A stretch of 64,000 bases of DNA. It comes from Gordionus sp. m RMFG-2023. Its lineage: Eukaryota > Nematomorpha > Gordioida > Chordodea > Parachordodidae. Position 1 is the first letter of the stretch. Every line of letters starts with the position of its first letter. The stretch is from NCBI RefSeq assembly GCF_954871325.1, contig NC_088775.1, positions 14,609,561-14,673,560 on the forward strand, given 5' to 3'. The notes beneath the pieces were generated by a model. That model had not been told where the DNA came from and did no database searches. It saw only the letters and a list, made by a program, of their open reading frames with translations. Below, in pieces: positions 50,780-62,605 of this stretch. A program made the position numbers and the translations under genes.

Positions 50780-52180
50780 AATTATTTACAATGCGTCTTC
50801 TCTAATAATTTTTTAAAAAATTCAATTAAAGCAAAAAAACTAAATGAAATGAAATCATTTATTTTTATTTATAAATAATCCGATATATTTCAAATTTTAG
50901 CTTTATTTATCTCTTAATTTATTTTTTTAAATTTGGAGCTTTTAAAAATAATTATTATAATATCACTTATAAATAAAATTTATAATGTATATTTTGTTTT
51001 AAAAGTCGATAATATAATGCAAACAAAGTATGACGGCGGGCACGTCAATTAAATAATACCCACCTCCCCCTCCCACGATGTATTTTTTTAAAAAAATATA
51101 TAATTCTCAATTTCATAGCTGGCAAAACTGATATATAAATCAAAGGTATCATTTGCACGACCCGGCTCGAATTTTTTAAAAATATATTACATTTATTTTT
51201 AATTTTTATAGCTAATAACGATACGGGCAGAGCCGGGTCTGACATTAAGATGTTTTCAGAATTATTGCTTTCAAAAGTTTGGTCAATCTCACGCTTAAGT
51301 GTGTGGTTGGTTTCATAGTTTTTGATTATATATCGGTTTCCATACGTAGATAGTTTATATCACTAAGAAGATCTAATGCTTCCAGGGTGATTATGGAGTG
51401 CCTTTCTTATTATTCGTGAATTAAGGTTTTCTTTTCTTGAATAATTTCTATATAGCGAAACGGGTGGTAGCTAGTAGAAAAGAATATGTAAGCCACAATC
51501 GTTCCATTTATTTGACGCTGTACCAGTTTAAAAATATGCAGTACAGATAGCTGCCTAAGGACGGGAAAATTCTTGTTTTTAGAAAATAACTACAATTTTT
51601 TTAAAATTGCTTGTTTCCAATTTATATTATACCTAGAAATAGATAGTTTTTTTCGGAGGTCGAAGATGGCTGGAATATGAAGGGGTCGAGACTCATGGCT
51701 TTTTAAAATCTATGTTATTAGCCCTCATAAATAATAAAAGAATTGAATTTATATTTCGACATAAATTATTCTCTACTAAGGGAATGATAATTTTTTTGAG
51801 TAAACATCATTTGTTTTTGTACAAAATTATCAATTATGCTGATTAGTTAAAAACAAAAAGGATTTGTTTTGATTTTATTAAATTATAAGATTTTTATGAT
51901 TAATTTTTTAAATACATTACTTTGCTTTTATAAGCCAAAGGAAATTGTCTAGGCTTCAAAATAGCAAGCCTAAAATTATTATAGAAAGTGAAGCAAAAAA
52001 AAGCCCTTAAAAAATCATCAGTGGTTATCCTTAAAATATAATATAAATAAACCTAAATTAATATTAATACTTTGAATTAGTTTTTTTTAAATTAAATATT
52101 TCCTATTATATTTTTGTTGTTAATTTAGATTTTTATATAAAAAAAATTTGAAGATAAGCGTTTAAAAAAATGATTTTTTT
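50780..52180. other. Mostly non-coding, with one GC-rich repeat scrap
   Basis: A GC-rich scrap at 51150-51245 (ACGACCCGGCTCG... GGGCAGAGCCGGGTC) belongs with the 47.2 kb MITE family. Nothing else supportable. Confidence 0.5.
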
Positions 52181-52189
52181 TTTCCTTTT

Positions 52190-52346
52190 CTAAATGCCGG
52201 GCCGTATCTAATTTTTTTTTAAATATACCCGGGCCGAGCCGTATATTTTAAAACCAAATATTTTAATTCGTCATTATTAACTATAAAAATAAAAAATATA
52301 TTTTTAATAAATTCAGGCCGGGATGTGCAAACAGTACCTTAGCAAG
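52190..52346. mobile_element. Degenerate GC-rich hAT-type MITE
   Basis: Contains GCCGGGCCGTATC, ACCCGGGCCGAGCCG and GGCCGGGATGTGC, ending AGCAAGTCTCTG. That end is a close match to the CAGAGACxTGC terminus of the 47.2 kb copy. The left end is eroded near CTAAATGC, and CTAAATAT follows the right end, so an 8-base duplication is possible. Confidence 0.5.
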
Positions 52347-53299
52347 TCTCTGCTAAATATCATTAAAATAATTTTAAGGCACTATTCACCCTTAAAAATT
52401 TTCCTATTGATTTGTATCGACATTTTTTTGTTGCAACATCTATAATGGAATATGGGGGTCAAATAAGCTCTATCTTCCTCGCCCGGCGTCAGATTGTATT
52501 TACATTTTCTAGTTTGCATTTCCATCGATCGAGTTACTGGTGAGGCTGATTGATACCATGATGGGTTCTACTACTAATATCCAAATGCATATGCCCTTCG
52601 CATTATTGTTACAAAAAAATGCTGAATGCATTTAATTATTTATATGTCCTATAAAATTGAATTTCAAAATATATTCCTGTTTTCCGTTATAATCTAAAAA
52701 TAACAAAAAAAATCCCGTATTTTCTATATTCATTATTTTATAGCTCCTTTTCCTCTCCAGCCCAAATAATTTTATTTTCCATCATTTTTGTTATTGTTTA
52801 TCTGTCTGTAAATTAAAATTATATTATTTGTGTAATAAATAAAATTTAAGATCATTAAAAATTTATGCATAAAATTTTGCCGGACAAATTGATAAAGTCA
52901 AGAAATTTATAAATAAAAGAAATTAATATGATTAATACTATTTTCTGGCCTTCGGCCGGGTTAGTTGGCAGGATTACTAAGTCTCCTCCCCCATTAACTG
53001 GGAATTCCCGCAATTTTTTTTCATACAGATCTCTATAGTGAATATTGCGCCATTTAAATCTCGCATAGTAGCCTTGTATAATTTTAAAATTCAAGTAAAC
53101 TATCAATTTTATTATTCTCTTTAAATAAGGATATTCAAAGTTAAAATATCAATTTAAAAAAATATTTTATACAGTAGATAAAAAATCTTCTTCGATATTG
53201 CTGATTTTTTAAAATGTCTTTTAATAAAGAAATTTTTTTTAGAAAATATTTTAAAAATTGTCTCGTAAAATAATTTCCTTAGATATTTAAATAATAATA

Positions 53300-53630
53300 A
53301 TTCTCGAACCTGTGCACCTTTCAAATGAAAAGGCCCCACTCCCGCGTGGTATATCCCTTATCCCATGGACGGACGATCTCCCGCTGACTTGGGACTGTAC
53401 TTTTATTGATTTTGCAGTTAAGTCTAACCTCTCATTTTCTTCCATCGAAAAGACAAAAGTCTTAAGAAAGACAAATATAGCCTCACAAACATAGTGTTCA
53501 CACCAATCATTACTAATACCTTATGCATGTTCGGGAATATGGCCTTTATTTTATTTAAAAGACAGATTACAGACGACCCCAACAAAGGATTCTACCTTCG
53601 CCAGCTTCACTCCTATCTAGGGTGATATAT
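53300..53630 (+). mobile_element. Retroelement-type endonuclease-like fragment, broken (fossil)
   Basis: 53312-53494 reads LPRGISLIPWTDDLPLTWDC, resembling the RPDG-x-TLIPW-x-WDVT segment found in a PD-(D/E)XK-like domain of invertebrate retroelement-associated proteins. Coding resemblance continues to about 53625. It is an old, truncated and interrupted fragment with no reverse transcriptase or terminal repeats nearby. Family assignment is tentative. Confidence 0.45.
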
Positions 53631-53639
53631 TTACCCTTT

Positions 53640-54590
53640 TTTAAAGTTTATTTTAATACTTTTAATATAAAAAATTTTTTTTAAAAAAAATATTTCATTT
53701 TGATATCGTTATATTTTTAATTATTTCTAAATTGAAACCGTTTTTTAATTAAAATTATTCACAGAATTAAAAAAAAATATAAATAATAATAATAATATTT
53801 AAAAAAAATTTCTTGGAAAAAATTAGTGATCTTAGAATGGGAATAATTGAGATTATATATATTACATTTATAATCCTAATTTGCATATCAAATAAATATA
53901 AATTATTAACGTCTCTGATTACAAATTTAAAAACATAAAACAGGTAACTAAAAAATCAGATCAATGAATATATTATTTTTTATAATAAATAAAACTGATC
54001 TATCACAAAAAAATAAATTTAAATTAGAATAGTATTCAAAAATTTTTTTTACTAGATCCCGAATACTAAACATTCTGGAGCATGTTGATTTGTCATCAGC
54101 TGATGGCTTAAGGCATCCATGTAGCGCAAATTAGAATCCGGTTGTTTTATATCTTTTTGGTATTGCAATCGAAATAAAAAAAAATCATAATTATCTGAAT
54201 TATTTTATTTTTTTCGTTCAATTGTTTCTATCATTAAAAACATAGACTTATTAAAATAAATGTTCAAAATGGCGACATTTTGAGTGATGTTATTTTTAAT
54301 CTTTGAGCAATCTATGTTATAAAGTTATGGCTGCGATAGACCAGTTTCTATTAGGAAATTCTTTCAAAAATCTTTTGGCTTCTTAATTTATTCTCTTAAA
54401 TTTTATTTAAACTTAAATCATCTTGACTAAAACTTATTTTTTTTATTACCCTCTCCTTAAATGTAAAATTTAATAAAAAATAAAATAATGAATTCTTACA
54501 TGTTGGAAAGTTGGAAATAACTTGAGACAGACTCTATTGATAGAATTATTATGTATATTTATTCATCGCCACCTAAAATAAAAGTTTATT
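53640..54590. other. Gene-free AT-rich stretch
   Basis: 54548-54595 begins the older repeat into which the next hAT inserted. Nothing else is visible. Confidence 0.5.
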
Positions 54591-54789
54591 TGAAGCAGGG
54601 ATGTGAACCCTTCGACAAAAAAAAGGGTCCGGGTTCAGGTCCGGTAATAAATTTAAAAAGGACCCGGGTCCAGGGTTGGGGTTCAGAGGAAATATAAAAA
54701 TAAGACTTTTTTCCATTCATTTTTTATTATACTTCAATATATACACATTTATAATTCGAAATGAGATAATTTATATTTATTTTATTCAA

Positions 54790-55651
54790 TCGCACAATCA
54801 TGATATCTTCTAAAATATCATCCTTCAGATTTCCACGTAAATTAGTCAACGATGAAAATCCACGTTCTACACTTACCTAAAATAAATAGTCATTTTTATA
54901 ATACATAAATTATTGTACTTGTGTCGCCGGTACAGCCATGACGATTCTAGAAAAGGTATATAATTCTGGATATATTGAAGAATTTTTCTCCCAGAATTTT
55001 AAAATGTTTGCATCTCTATTTATTCTCATAACTTCCGAGAACTTTTCTATTAAAGATACAATAGATATTTTTTGCTCCTTTCTATCAGATGATAATTTAA
55101 TTTTTTTTTCTCTATCTAATAGTAAAATTTTCAGATCATCAATATCGTTATCATTATAATTGTTATCGCTACAACCAGTAGATATTGTTGTAACCACCAA
55201 TGTATTGTAAATATTAGAGTTTTGGGTATGCCATAAATCTTTAAGATGGTCTATAGCCATTTGTTTTTGCTCACTACTTAATAAAACCTGATATCGCGGG
55301 TCTAAATATATAGAAGCATATACAACACTATTTTGTAAATATTGTTGCTCTCTTATTTTCTAATACTTCATTTGAAAAAGAACTTGTTAATCTCCCTAAC
55401 TCTAATCGACATCTTAACCATATGCCATAAAAATCCGATAAACATAATTGTTCTGCTTGCACTCTTAATGTTGTTATTTTTAAAGGAACCAGCTCACTAG
55501 TAAGCTCTTTTACTTGATTCCAATCATCTTCTGACAAAATGATTTCACATGCTCCTATGATAAAATCATTACAGAAATCTTTCAAACTTAATAATCGCTC
55601 TAGCATCATACATATAGAGGACCAACGTGTTGTGCAATCTAAAATTGCCAT
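54790..55651 (-). pseudogene. hAT transposase remnant, broken
   Basis: From high to low coordinate: 55651-55328 reads MAILDCTTRWSSICMMLERL, the TTRW-S motif, then KELTSELVPLKITTLRVQAE. 55260-54910 reads ANILKFWEKNSSIYPELYTF then SRIVMAVPATQV, the run-up to the dimerisation domain. About 54880-54800 reads VSVERGFSSLTNLRGNLKDD. The N-terminal BED finger and first catalytic Asp region are absent, so the copy is non-autonomous. Confidence 0.85.
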
Positions 55652-55769
55652 TTACCTTTTCATGGATTTTAATATTCTAACAATTGTGGGAGTTCTTAAA
55701 TATTTTACAACATCCCTTACTTTATCAATTATAGTTTTAAAGTGACTATTTTTTAGGGAGATTCCACGA

Positions 55770-55960
55770 AAAAATTAATAAAATTATAAAAATTTTACAT
55801 TATTTTTTAAAAATTATAAAAATTTTACATAATTTTTTAAAAATTAATAAAATAATAAAAATTTTATATTATTTTTTAAAAATTAATAAAATTATAAAAA
55901 TTTTATATTATTTTTTAAAAATTATATTTTTACATTAATTTAAAAAAAAAAATTTAAGTT
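55770..55960. repeat. AT-rich tandem array inside the hAT copy
   Basis: About five units of 31-40 bases built from AAATTATAAAAATTTTACAT and TATTTTTTAAAA, with small length differences between units. Confidence 0.7.
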
Positions 55961-56949
55961 AAAAATTTTTATCACCCTGAACCCTTGGACCCTCTACTTT
56001 TTAAAAGGGTCCGGGTCAGGGTTCAGCCAAAATACGAGGGTCCAGGAGGGTCCGGGTTCACATCCCTGATTTGAAGGCCATAATCTAATCAAGATATATA
56101 TTAAGTTGCATTTTATTTAATTTGTAAAAAATATTATAAAAAAGTTAAAATACTATCGAATCTAAAAATTATAAATAATTTAACCATACTTTCATAGATT
56201 TGGTATCAGCACATCAACCCTTTTACATATATGCGTTTAATTTCAGAAATAATTTATTGCGTATACCTTCAGCATCTATTAAATTTCTAGAAATTGTCGT
56301 AGGATATGGAATGATGCTTACATCAATATTTCCATATATTGAGCCAATTTCTACAAAAAGTGGAGATTACCAGCCAGCTTAATAGAAATGATTCACGAAA
56401 ACAAGGAAATTTGCGATGGAGGGGAGGGGGTGAAAATCCCCCCTTCCTTTTGGTTACGCATCTGAAGTTAATACTATTTTATCTTCATTATTTTGAATAT
56501 TTTTTTGATGTTGAATCATCATACTATTTTATTTACACAATTTATTATTAATATGAACTATAAAGATATAAAATATATTAATAAATATATCCAAACCAAA
56601 CCTGAAATGTTAACTTTCTTTTCTTTCAAAACTATCCCGGCAATAACAAATATAATCGGTAAAAATATAATAGTTTTCTAATAAGTAAATTTCACGGACA
56701 GAAAACCCCCCTAAAATATTTTGCTAATTATGATCTGAAAAACCTTTACAAATTTCTCACCTACCCATTTCCCTATAAACCCAGGGGTCATTAGTTAGCT
56801 TAAATGGCTCTAGAATTCTTATAGATAGGCTAGAAGCCCTAAACTAAATCTATTCGATAACTTAATTCATTTGTTATGAATAAATGTGTTATAATTTTTT
56901 TCATAAACTTTTAATATCACTTTTATTTTGTTAGTAATATTTTAATTAG

Positions 56950-57480
56950 CGCGGGATTAATTTTTTACTTTCACTAGTAAAAAAAATTCACACTTTTTTA
57001 CGCCCGCTGCGAAATTATTTTTAACTCCACCCGCCCGCTGACGAATTACAATATTTTATTTACGCCCGAAAAATTCACGTTGTATTTAATTACTTTTTTA
57101 AATTTCTCAAAACTTTAATGTTACTTATTTCTACTCCTTTTTTCCATTAAATCCTGCTTTTTTTATTTTTTTTTAATGAACAAAATAATTACCATTTAAC
57201 AATTAAAATTTTTATTTAAAAAGGAGAATGTTTTATATTTTAATTGTGTTCGTTATTCCCTTAATTACCAATTGGCTATACAAAATAACCTTTCACTGGA
57301 ATACGAATTTGTTGGGTCCATAAAAATTTTAAAAAAGGAAATAAATTTTCCTAATCTAAAACGTCAAAATTTCTTGATTACTATTTGTTTTTTGACCGAT
57401 GAATCTTTTTTAGTTCGTTCTCAACACTTTCCTTTATATGTTGACACATCATCAGAATCAGAAAAAATAATTTAAGAATT
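56950..57480 (-). mobile_element. Decayed relative of the 16.5-18.1 kb hAT
   Basis: TTTACGCCCGCTGCGAAATT, CCACCCGCCCGCTGACGAAT and TTTACGCCCGAAAAATTCAC match the left subterminal region at 16500-16590. 57235-57330 matches the coding 3' end at 16727-16830 (TTTTAATTGTGTTCGTTATT; ATAACCTTTCACTGGA). The right part is missing. The ORF called on the + strand here is antisense to the old transposase. Confidence 0.6.
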
Positions 57481-57574
57481 TTCTAAATGTTTCAAAACAA
57501 AACGAAGTTTATTTATGGGTTGAGATTATCCAAAGATACAATTTATTAATATATAAATAACATCATTTCTCATT

Positions 57575-57602
57575 GCTTTATAACCCCGGTCTCCCCTACT
57601 AA
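57575..57602. repeat. Solo terminus of the GGGGAGACCGGGGTTATAA element family
   Basis: TTTATAACCCCGGTCTCCCC followed by TA matches the right end of the element at 60118-61054. No partner is nearby. Confidence 0.55.
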
Positions 57603-57894
57603 TAAGCATTCATGATCAGTATCTCCAAAATGTTGGTTATAATTTTTTATATCTTGGTTTTTTTTGAGGTTCGTAAAACTGACTAAGGAATTAATAACTA
57701 CTAGTCAGGCACTAAATATTAATCAAAACTGATATAATATTCCTTAATATATTCTATTTCTCACTGTTGCCAATTTTATATAATTTAGCTTAAAACATTA
57801 ATATCACAAAAAATGCTTTCAGTTGCTTCTTAATCGTAGTGATGACGAGATTTTGTTCACAATGACAGAAAGGTTTGGTATTGGCTTATTTTCG

Positions 57895-57999
57895 AATGAC
57901 ATTGGTTCAAATATAAATTGTAAATAAAAATCATGGTTAAGATCTTAATCTAGGCTTTTAATGACATTGGTTCAAATATAAATTGTAAATAAAAATCAA
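57895..57999. repeat. Direct repeat of about 38 bases
   Basis: ATGACATTGGTTCAAATATA...AAATAAAAATCA occurs twice, near 57896 and 57960, separated by about 25 bases. Confidence 0.8.
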
Positions 58000-58265
58000 T
58001 AAATATCAGTTATCGGCTTTATAGAAATATAGGATTAACGCGGTGATGGATCAGTCTAGCCCTACATATAAGAATATTTATAAATGAATGAGAAATATTT
58101 GATTTTTATAGATTAAATTTTCGTATAATTTAATATAAAATAAATAATTTAACATTATGAGAAACCAAAATGGCATAACCAGATTTGTATTGATACACAT
58201 CTTAATGAATGAATCTAGTTTAGGTTGTATGTGATGAGCCATTGGCCCCCTTCCCCTCAATAACT

Positions 58266-58343
58266 CTCCTCTTTTCCACCACAATACCACTCTCCTCTTT
58301 TCCACCACAATACCACTCTCCTCCTTTCCACCACAATACCACT
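58266..58343. repeat. Three tandem 26-base units
   Basis: Units start at 58266, 58292 and 58318. Each reads CTCCTCTTTTCCACCACAAT plus ACCACT, with one T-to-C change in the third. Confidence 0.95.
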
Positions 58344-58649
58344 CAAGTGTTAAAAGTAATTTATCTAACCTAGATTGACCGATTTATTACTCAGGCCTGC
58401 CCTCACCACAAACATTTAAATTAGAAATATAAGAAGACTCGCTCAATTCTTTTAAAAAATATATATTTCTGCCAACATATATATACCTTAAAATTTAGGG
58501 ATCTTGTGTCTAGTCTATAATTGTGTGTAATTATCAAAATAATGGTTTTTATTAACCAAATGGGAAATGAATTGAAAATATTTTTTGGTAAACGCTTTTT
58601 TTAAAAAATTTTTTTAATTTACTTTATATATTTTTTATAATATTATGTA

Positions 58650-58790
58650 ATTGAGGCTTAGATGGCAGAAAGGTTTGGATCTTTATTTGCCAAATCTCGG
58701 AGCTTATATAATATTATTTTGGCTAAAATCTTAATCGGGCCGTGTTTCAAAATCCATCCGTCAGGCTTCTTAACAATACTAAACCAAACT
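58650..58790. repeat. Dispersed repeat, 'AGATGG' family, copy 6
   Basis: GGCTTAGATGGCAGAAAGGT, ATATAATATTATTTTGGCTA and AAAATCTTAATCGGGCCG, matching copy 1 at 18.3 kb. Confidence 0.5.
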
Positions 58791-59384
58791 AAATACATAA
58801 CTTATTTATATCATAACTAGGCTAAATTGGTTACGAATTTTGTGACTATTTAATTCATTCGTCCTTGCATCGTAAACGAATTTCGGATTGAAATTTGATG
58901 AATTCATTGTGTTTTTAATGAAATATTAAATTTTATCTTTTATTTTCTTTCTTGATAAATAAACTGTTAAAGCATTTCAAATTATATTTAATATTTGGAA
59001 AAACATTTAATTTAGGCAAATGCAATATGATAAATCAGGCAAAAAAAACAAGCATAGCTTTGGAAGTTTGCTTAAGAATTTGGAAAGCTGCATACATTTG
59101 CCTGAGTCTTCATAAAATGATCTTTTTAAAGAAATATAGTTCTACATAATTTACTAAAAGAATAATCTGGACTTCCGGATATTTAATTTTATCTCGTTTG
59201 ATATCTTCGCTTGTTGTTTTTGAATTAGTTTGTTGGAGAGGTATCATCCCCATTTGTAGTGTCATTTAAAATATTGATGACTAACTTATTTTTCTTAGAA
59301 AACTGATATTTAAAATTTGTTGATTGGGTTATATTATTGTAAGTGGATAAATTTACCTTTGTATTTACCAAAGACCTACAGAAA

Positions 59385-59505
59385 TATCAATTGCACTACT
59401 CGGCCCAGATTTGTAATATAAAATATTTGGCCCCGGGTTTATAGGAAAAAGTTTTTAGGCCCCGTATTTATTTTTGAAAATTTTTTACGACTTGGCCCAT
59501 ATGGT
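59385..59505. repeat. GC-rich dispersed repeat
   Basis: AAGACCTACAGAAATATC start, then CTCGGCCCAG, GGCCCCGGGTTTATAGG and TAGGCCCCGTATTT. Related to the 47.2 kb MITE. Confidence 0.45.
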
Positions 59506-59515
59506 TACATGTCAA

Positions 59516-59870
59516 TACCGCGAAAATTTTAGCGCGAAATGTATTATCGCGAATGCATTATCGCGAATATAATATAGCGAATGCATTGCCGCAAATGCAT
59601 TATAGCGAATATAATACAGCGAAAATATTATAGCGAATGTATTAGCGCGAATGTAATACCGCGAAAATGTTATCGCGAATGTTTTATAGCGAATACATTA
59701 TAGCGAATGAATTATCGCGAATGCATTATAGCGAATGCATTATAGCGAATCCATTATAGCGAATGCATTATAGCGAATACATTATAGCGAATGAATTATC
59801 GCGAATGCATTATGGCGAATGCATTATAGCGAATGCATTATAGCGAATGCATTATCATATCGCGAATGGA
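59516..59870. repeat. Minisatellite, 14-base unit GCGAATGCATTATA
   Basis: About 25 imperfect copies in a row. The right half is most regular (GCGAATGCATTATA). The left half varies to CGCGAATGTAATAC, ATCGCGAATGCATT and similar. TCGCGA and ATGCAT palindromes recur once per unit. Confidence 0.95.
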
Positions 59871-60117
59871 GTTTCATGAAAGTTACAATTTTATATTTAT
59901 CGACTTTTCGACTGACTTAGTTAAATCTGAAAATTAAGTTAAAATGGGGATTGGCTCTAAAAACATTTTTTTATTGAAATTAAGGCTAAGGCTTTTCTTT
60001 TTTTTGACTCAAAATATATAAAAAAGATTCTAAGTAAAAAAATAGATTTCTCTTTTTCATCTAATCATTTTAAATATTAAACATCAAGTTTTTTCTTTTT
60101 AATTTATTGAAAACTTG

Positions 60118-61054
60118 TAGGGGAGAACGGGGTTATGGCGAACCCTAAAGGCAAATTATAAGTACTTTATCATTTTTAATATAAAATATCTCATTTTGTT
60201 CAGCTCTATTAGTTTTATGATATGTTTAAATTTCAAAAATACATCTCTAATAATTCTTTCAAAATATCATTTTTCCTGGAATTTTTTTTGGTAAACGAGT
60301 GAACCCTACCCGGGGACGAACAAGCCCTTGGTCGAGGCTATTATAAACTCTTCTTAATTTTCCATATATAAAAGTTATATATTTTTTTATTAGGATAAAT
60401 TTAATGATTTAAAACATAAAAGTGTTATATAAAATCATTTAAAACATTCACAATCTTTGCAAATAAAAAAACAATAAAATTGCAAAGCCATGTAGTAACT
60501 AATAACGGACATTGAAAGCAGTCTTGATTGTTATGCTTGATATAATTTATTTGTATACCAAACAATTATTTATCATATAATAACATTTTTCGATTTTTTT
60601 TCTTTTAGTTGGTCTCTCCTTGGCTTTTTTTGCATGTCAAATTTTTAAAAAATAGCAAAAAAAAAAAGGTTCGACCTAACCCCATAAAAATAGCCCCAGT
60701 AGCACCACTTTGATTAAGATCATATTTTGAAGTATTCATATTATCAATTTTGTTCGGGTAAATTGTTATTCTATAAAATAGGATTTTTTCTTTTATATAA
60801 GATGATTTTTGTGTGGTAAAATTGTATATTAATCTTTATTTTTGAAAAATAGTAAAAGTGTAAAAAGTTACTTTTGAAGGTACGAATGATATAAAGCATT
60901 ATAAAAATTCTTCAAGCGGTCCGATAGAAATAAAAATTATAGCCGCATATGCAATATATAAGTATATAGTTTTGGTAAAAAATTATTTAATACTCTAGAA
61001 AATAAAGCCACTCGCACTATAACCCTGGGTTCATTATAACACCGGTCTCCCCTA
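60118..61054. mobile_element. TIR element of about 937 bases with GGGGAGA termini
   Basis: Left TAGGGGAGAACGGGGTTATG then GCGAACCC. The right end is the inverse, ...GGGTTCATTATAACACCGG then TCTCCCCTA. Inverted ends pair over about 26 bases with a few mismatches. The outer TA on both sides may be the target duplication, suggesting a Tc1/mariner-type non-autonomous element. No ORF of note inside. Confidence 0.7.
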
Positions 61055-61494
61055 ATTATGGGCATCAGAAATTTTTTAACTTTAGCTGATAACATAAAAT
61101 AATATCACAAAGTTCTTTCCAAAAGTGTCTTACCTTGTGGAATAAACAAAAAATGTCTACCATTATGGCAGGTAACATCAAGAAATTGGGTAGGTATCTG
61201 ATAAATTCTAGTGGAATTCGTATTACGAATCTATGGTTTTGCTTGATAAAATTTTAGTTGAAAAACAAAAGGAGCTTGATGAGTTATATGATAACCATGG
61301 GGTTAGCTTGGTGAACTGAATTAATATTCCACTTTTTCCTAGAGAATTCAGGAATTAAACTTGATTCCAATTTTTCTTCTCATGTCAAAATTTTATCATT
61401 ATCAGATCTTTGATAAAATACATAATTTAGAAAATTATCGTATGTTTATATTGTTAGTGGTATTTAATAATGAGATTTGTTTAATAATGCCAAA

Positions 61495-61830
61495 ATATTT
61501 TATGTTATAGTTTATGAATTTGAAGAAATCTTTAAAAATATATATGTCCGACTACAATTTTTTATCTTAATTTTCTAAAAGCCACTTTATAAAATTTAAA
61601 ATATTTTGTTTTTATGTTATAGTTTATGAATTAAAGGTAATCTTTAAATATATATATGTACGACTACATTTTTTTTATCTTAATTTTCTAAAAGCCACTT
61701 TATAAAATTTAAAATATTATGTTTTTATGTTATAGTTTATGAATTAAAGTAAATCTTTAAAAATATATATGTACGACTACATTTTTTTTATCTTAATTTT
61801 CTAAAAACCACTTTATAAAATTATATATTT
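61495..61830. repeat. Three tandem units of about 113 bases
   Basis: TATGTTATAGTTTATGAATT starts at 61501, 61613 and 61726. Each unit ends near AAAAGCCACTTTATAAAATT. Units differ by a handful of bases. Non-coding. Confidence 0.92.
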
Positions 61831-62605
61831 TGAGAATATTAAGACAGGAGATTTCATAAAAAACGAATGACACGTTTCGGAGTTAATAAGATTTCAAAAC
61901 ACGACGTTTTTTAGCCGCCCGGTAAATAATCAAAATTTTTGATCTCATTATCAACTTTCTTCCAATAGTAGGAATAGGGCTACTAGTCGTTTTTGTCAAT
62001 ATCATCATAAGGTTGACAATTTATAATTGAATTTATTAAATACCATGGGATAGCCCAACAAACACTTAACTTAAGTTATACATTAATAAATATTTTATAT
62101 TTTAAGATTGATTCTAGTAAAGGTTAATTTTTGCCCCAACAAGCCCCAAACCCCAGGTTTGTAGATTACATTGGTTTATTAAGTCTCCTATAGGATAATT
62201 GTTATTATCAATAATACACCATTTGTATATAAATAATTCATAAAAAATTTCAAAATGTGATATTTTATTTTAAAAAATGTTTAAGTTTTAATGAATTTTT
62301 TAATTTTTTTCTAATTCTTTTGATTATCAACCACCAGAAAAGGTGAAAGTTAAAGGGGAAAAAAATAGAATTTAAAGCTATAATAGTAGCCAATGAATAC
62401 TTATTATATCATTATAATTAATTCGACCTAATTCTACTAGCCCCTAGTTACTGATATGATTTACCCTTTCCAGCGCTAAAAAAATATGTTGATAATTTTT
62501 TCTTTTTATTATAGTAAATGGTTTAAAATTTTTCATAAATATTTTTAAAAAAATAAGTGGTTGTAATACAACCCTCCCCCAAGCCATATCTGGCAAAAAA
62601 ATTTT

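Larger units (their letters stand above)
54596..56068 (-). mobile_element. hAT transposon, 1,473 bases, perfect 8-base target duplication
   Basis: Flank ATTTGAAG is identical at 54588-54595 and 56069-56076. Ends CAGGGATGTGAACCC and ...GGGTTCACATCCCTG are perfect 15-base inverted repeats. Subterminal GGGTCCGGGTTCAG-type words repeat on both sides. The interior has a broken - strand transposase and an AT-rich tandem array at 55770-55960. The flanking DNA (54548-54595 and 56069-56175) is a repeat whose uninterrupted relative is at 881-1010. Confidence 0.92.

Noticed and set aside
52855-53106. 83-codon - strand frame (…FKWRNIHYRDLYEKKLREFP…)
   Set aside because: Partly protein-like but no family recognised and no splice partners; left unannotated.
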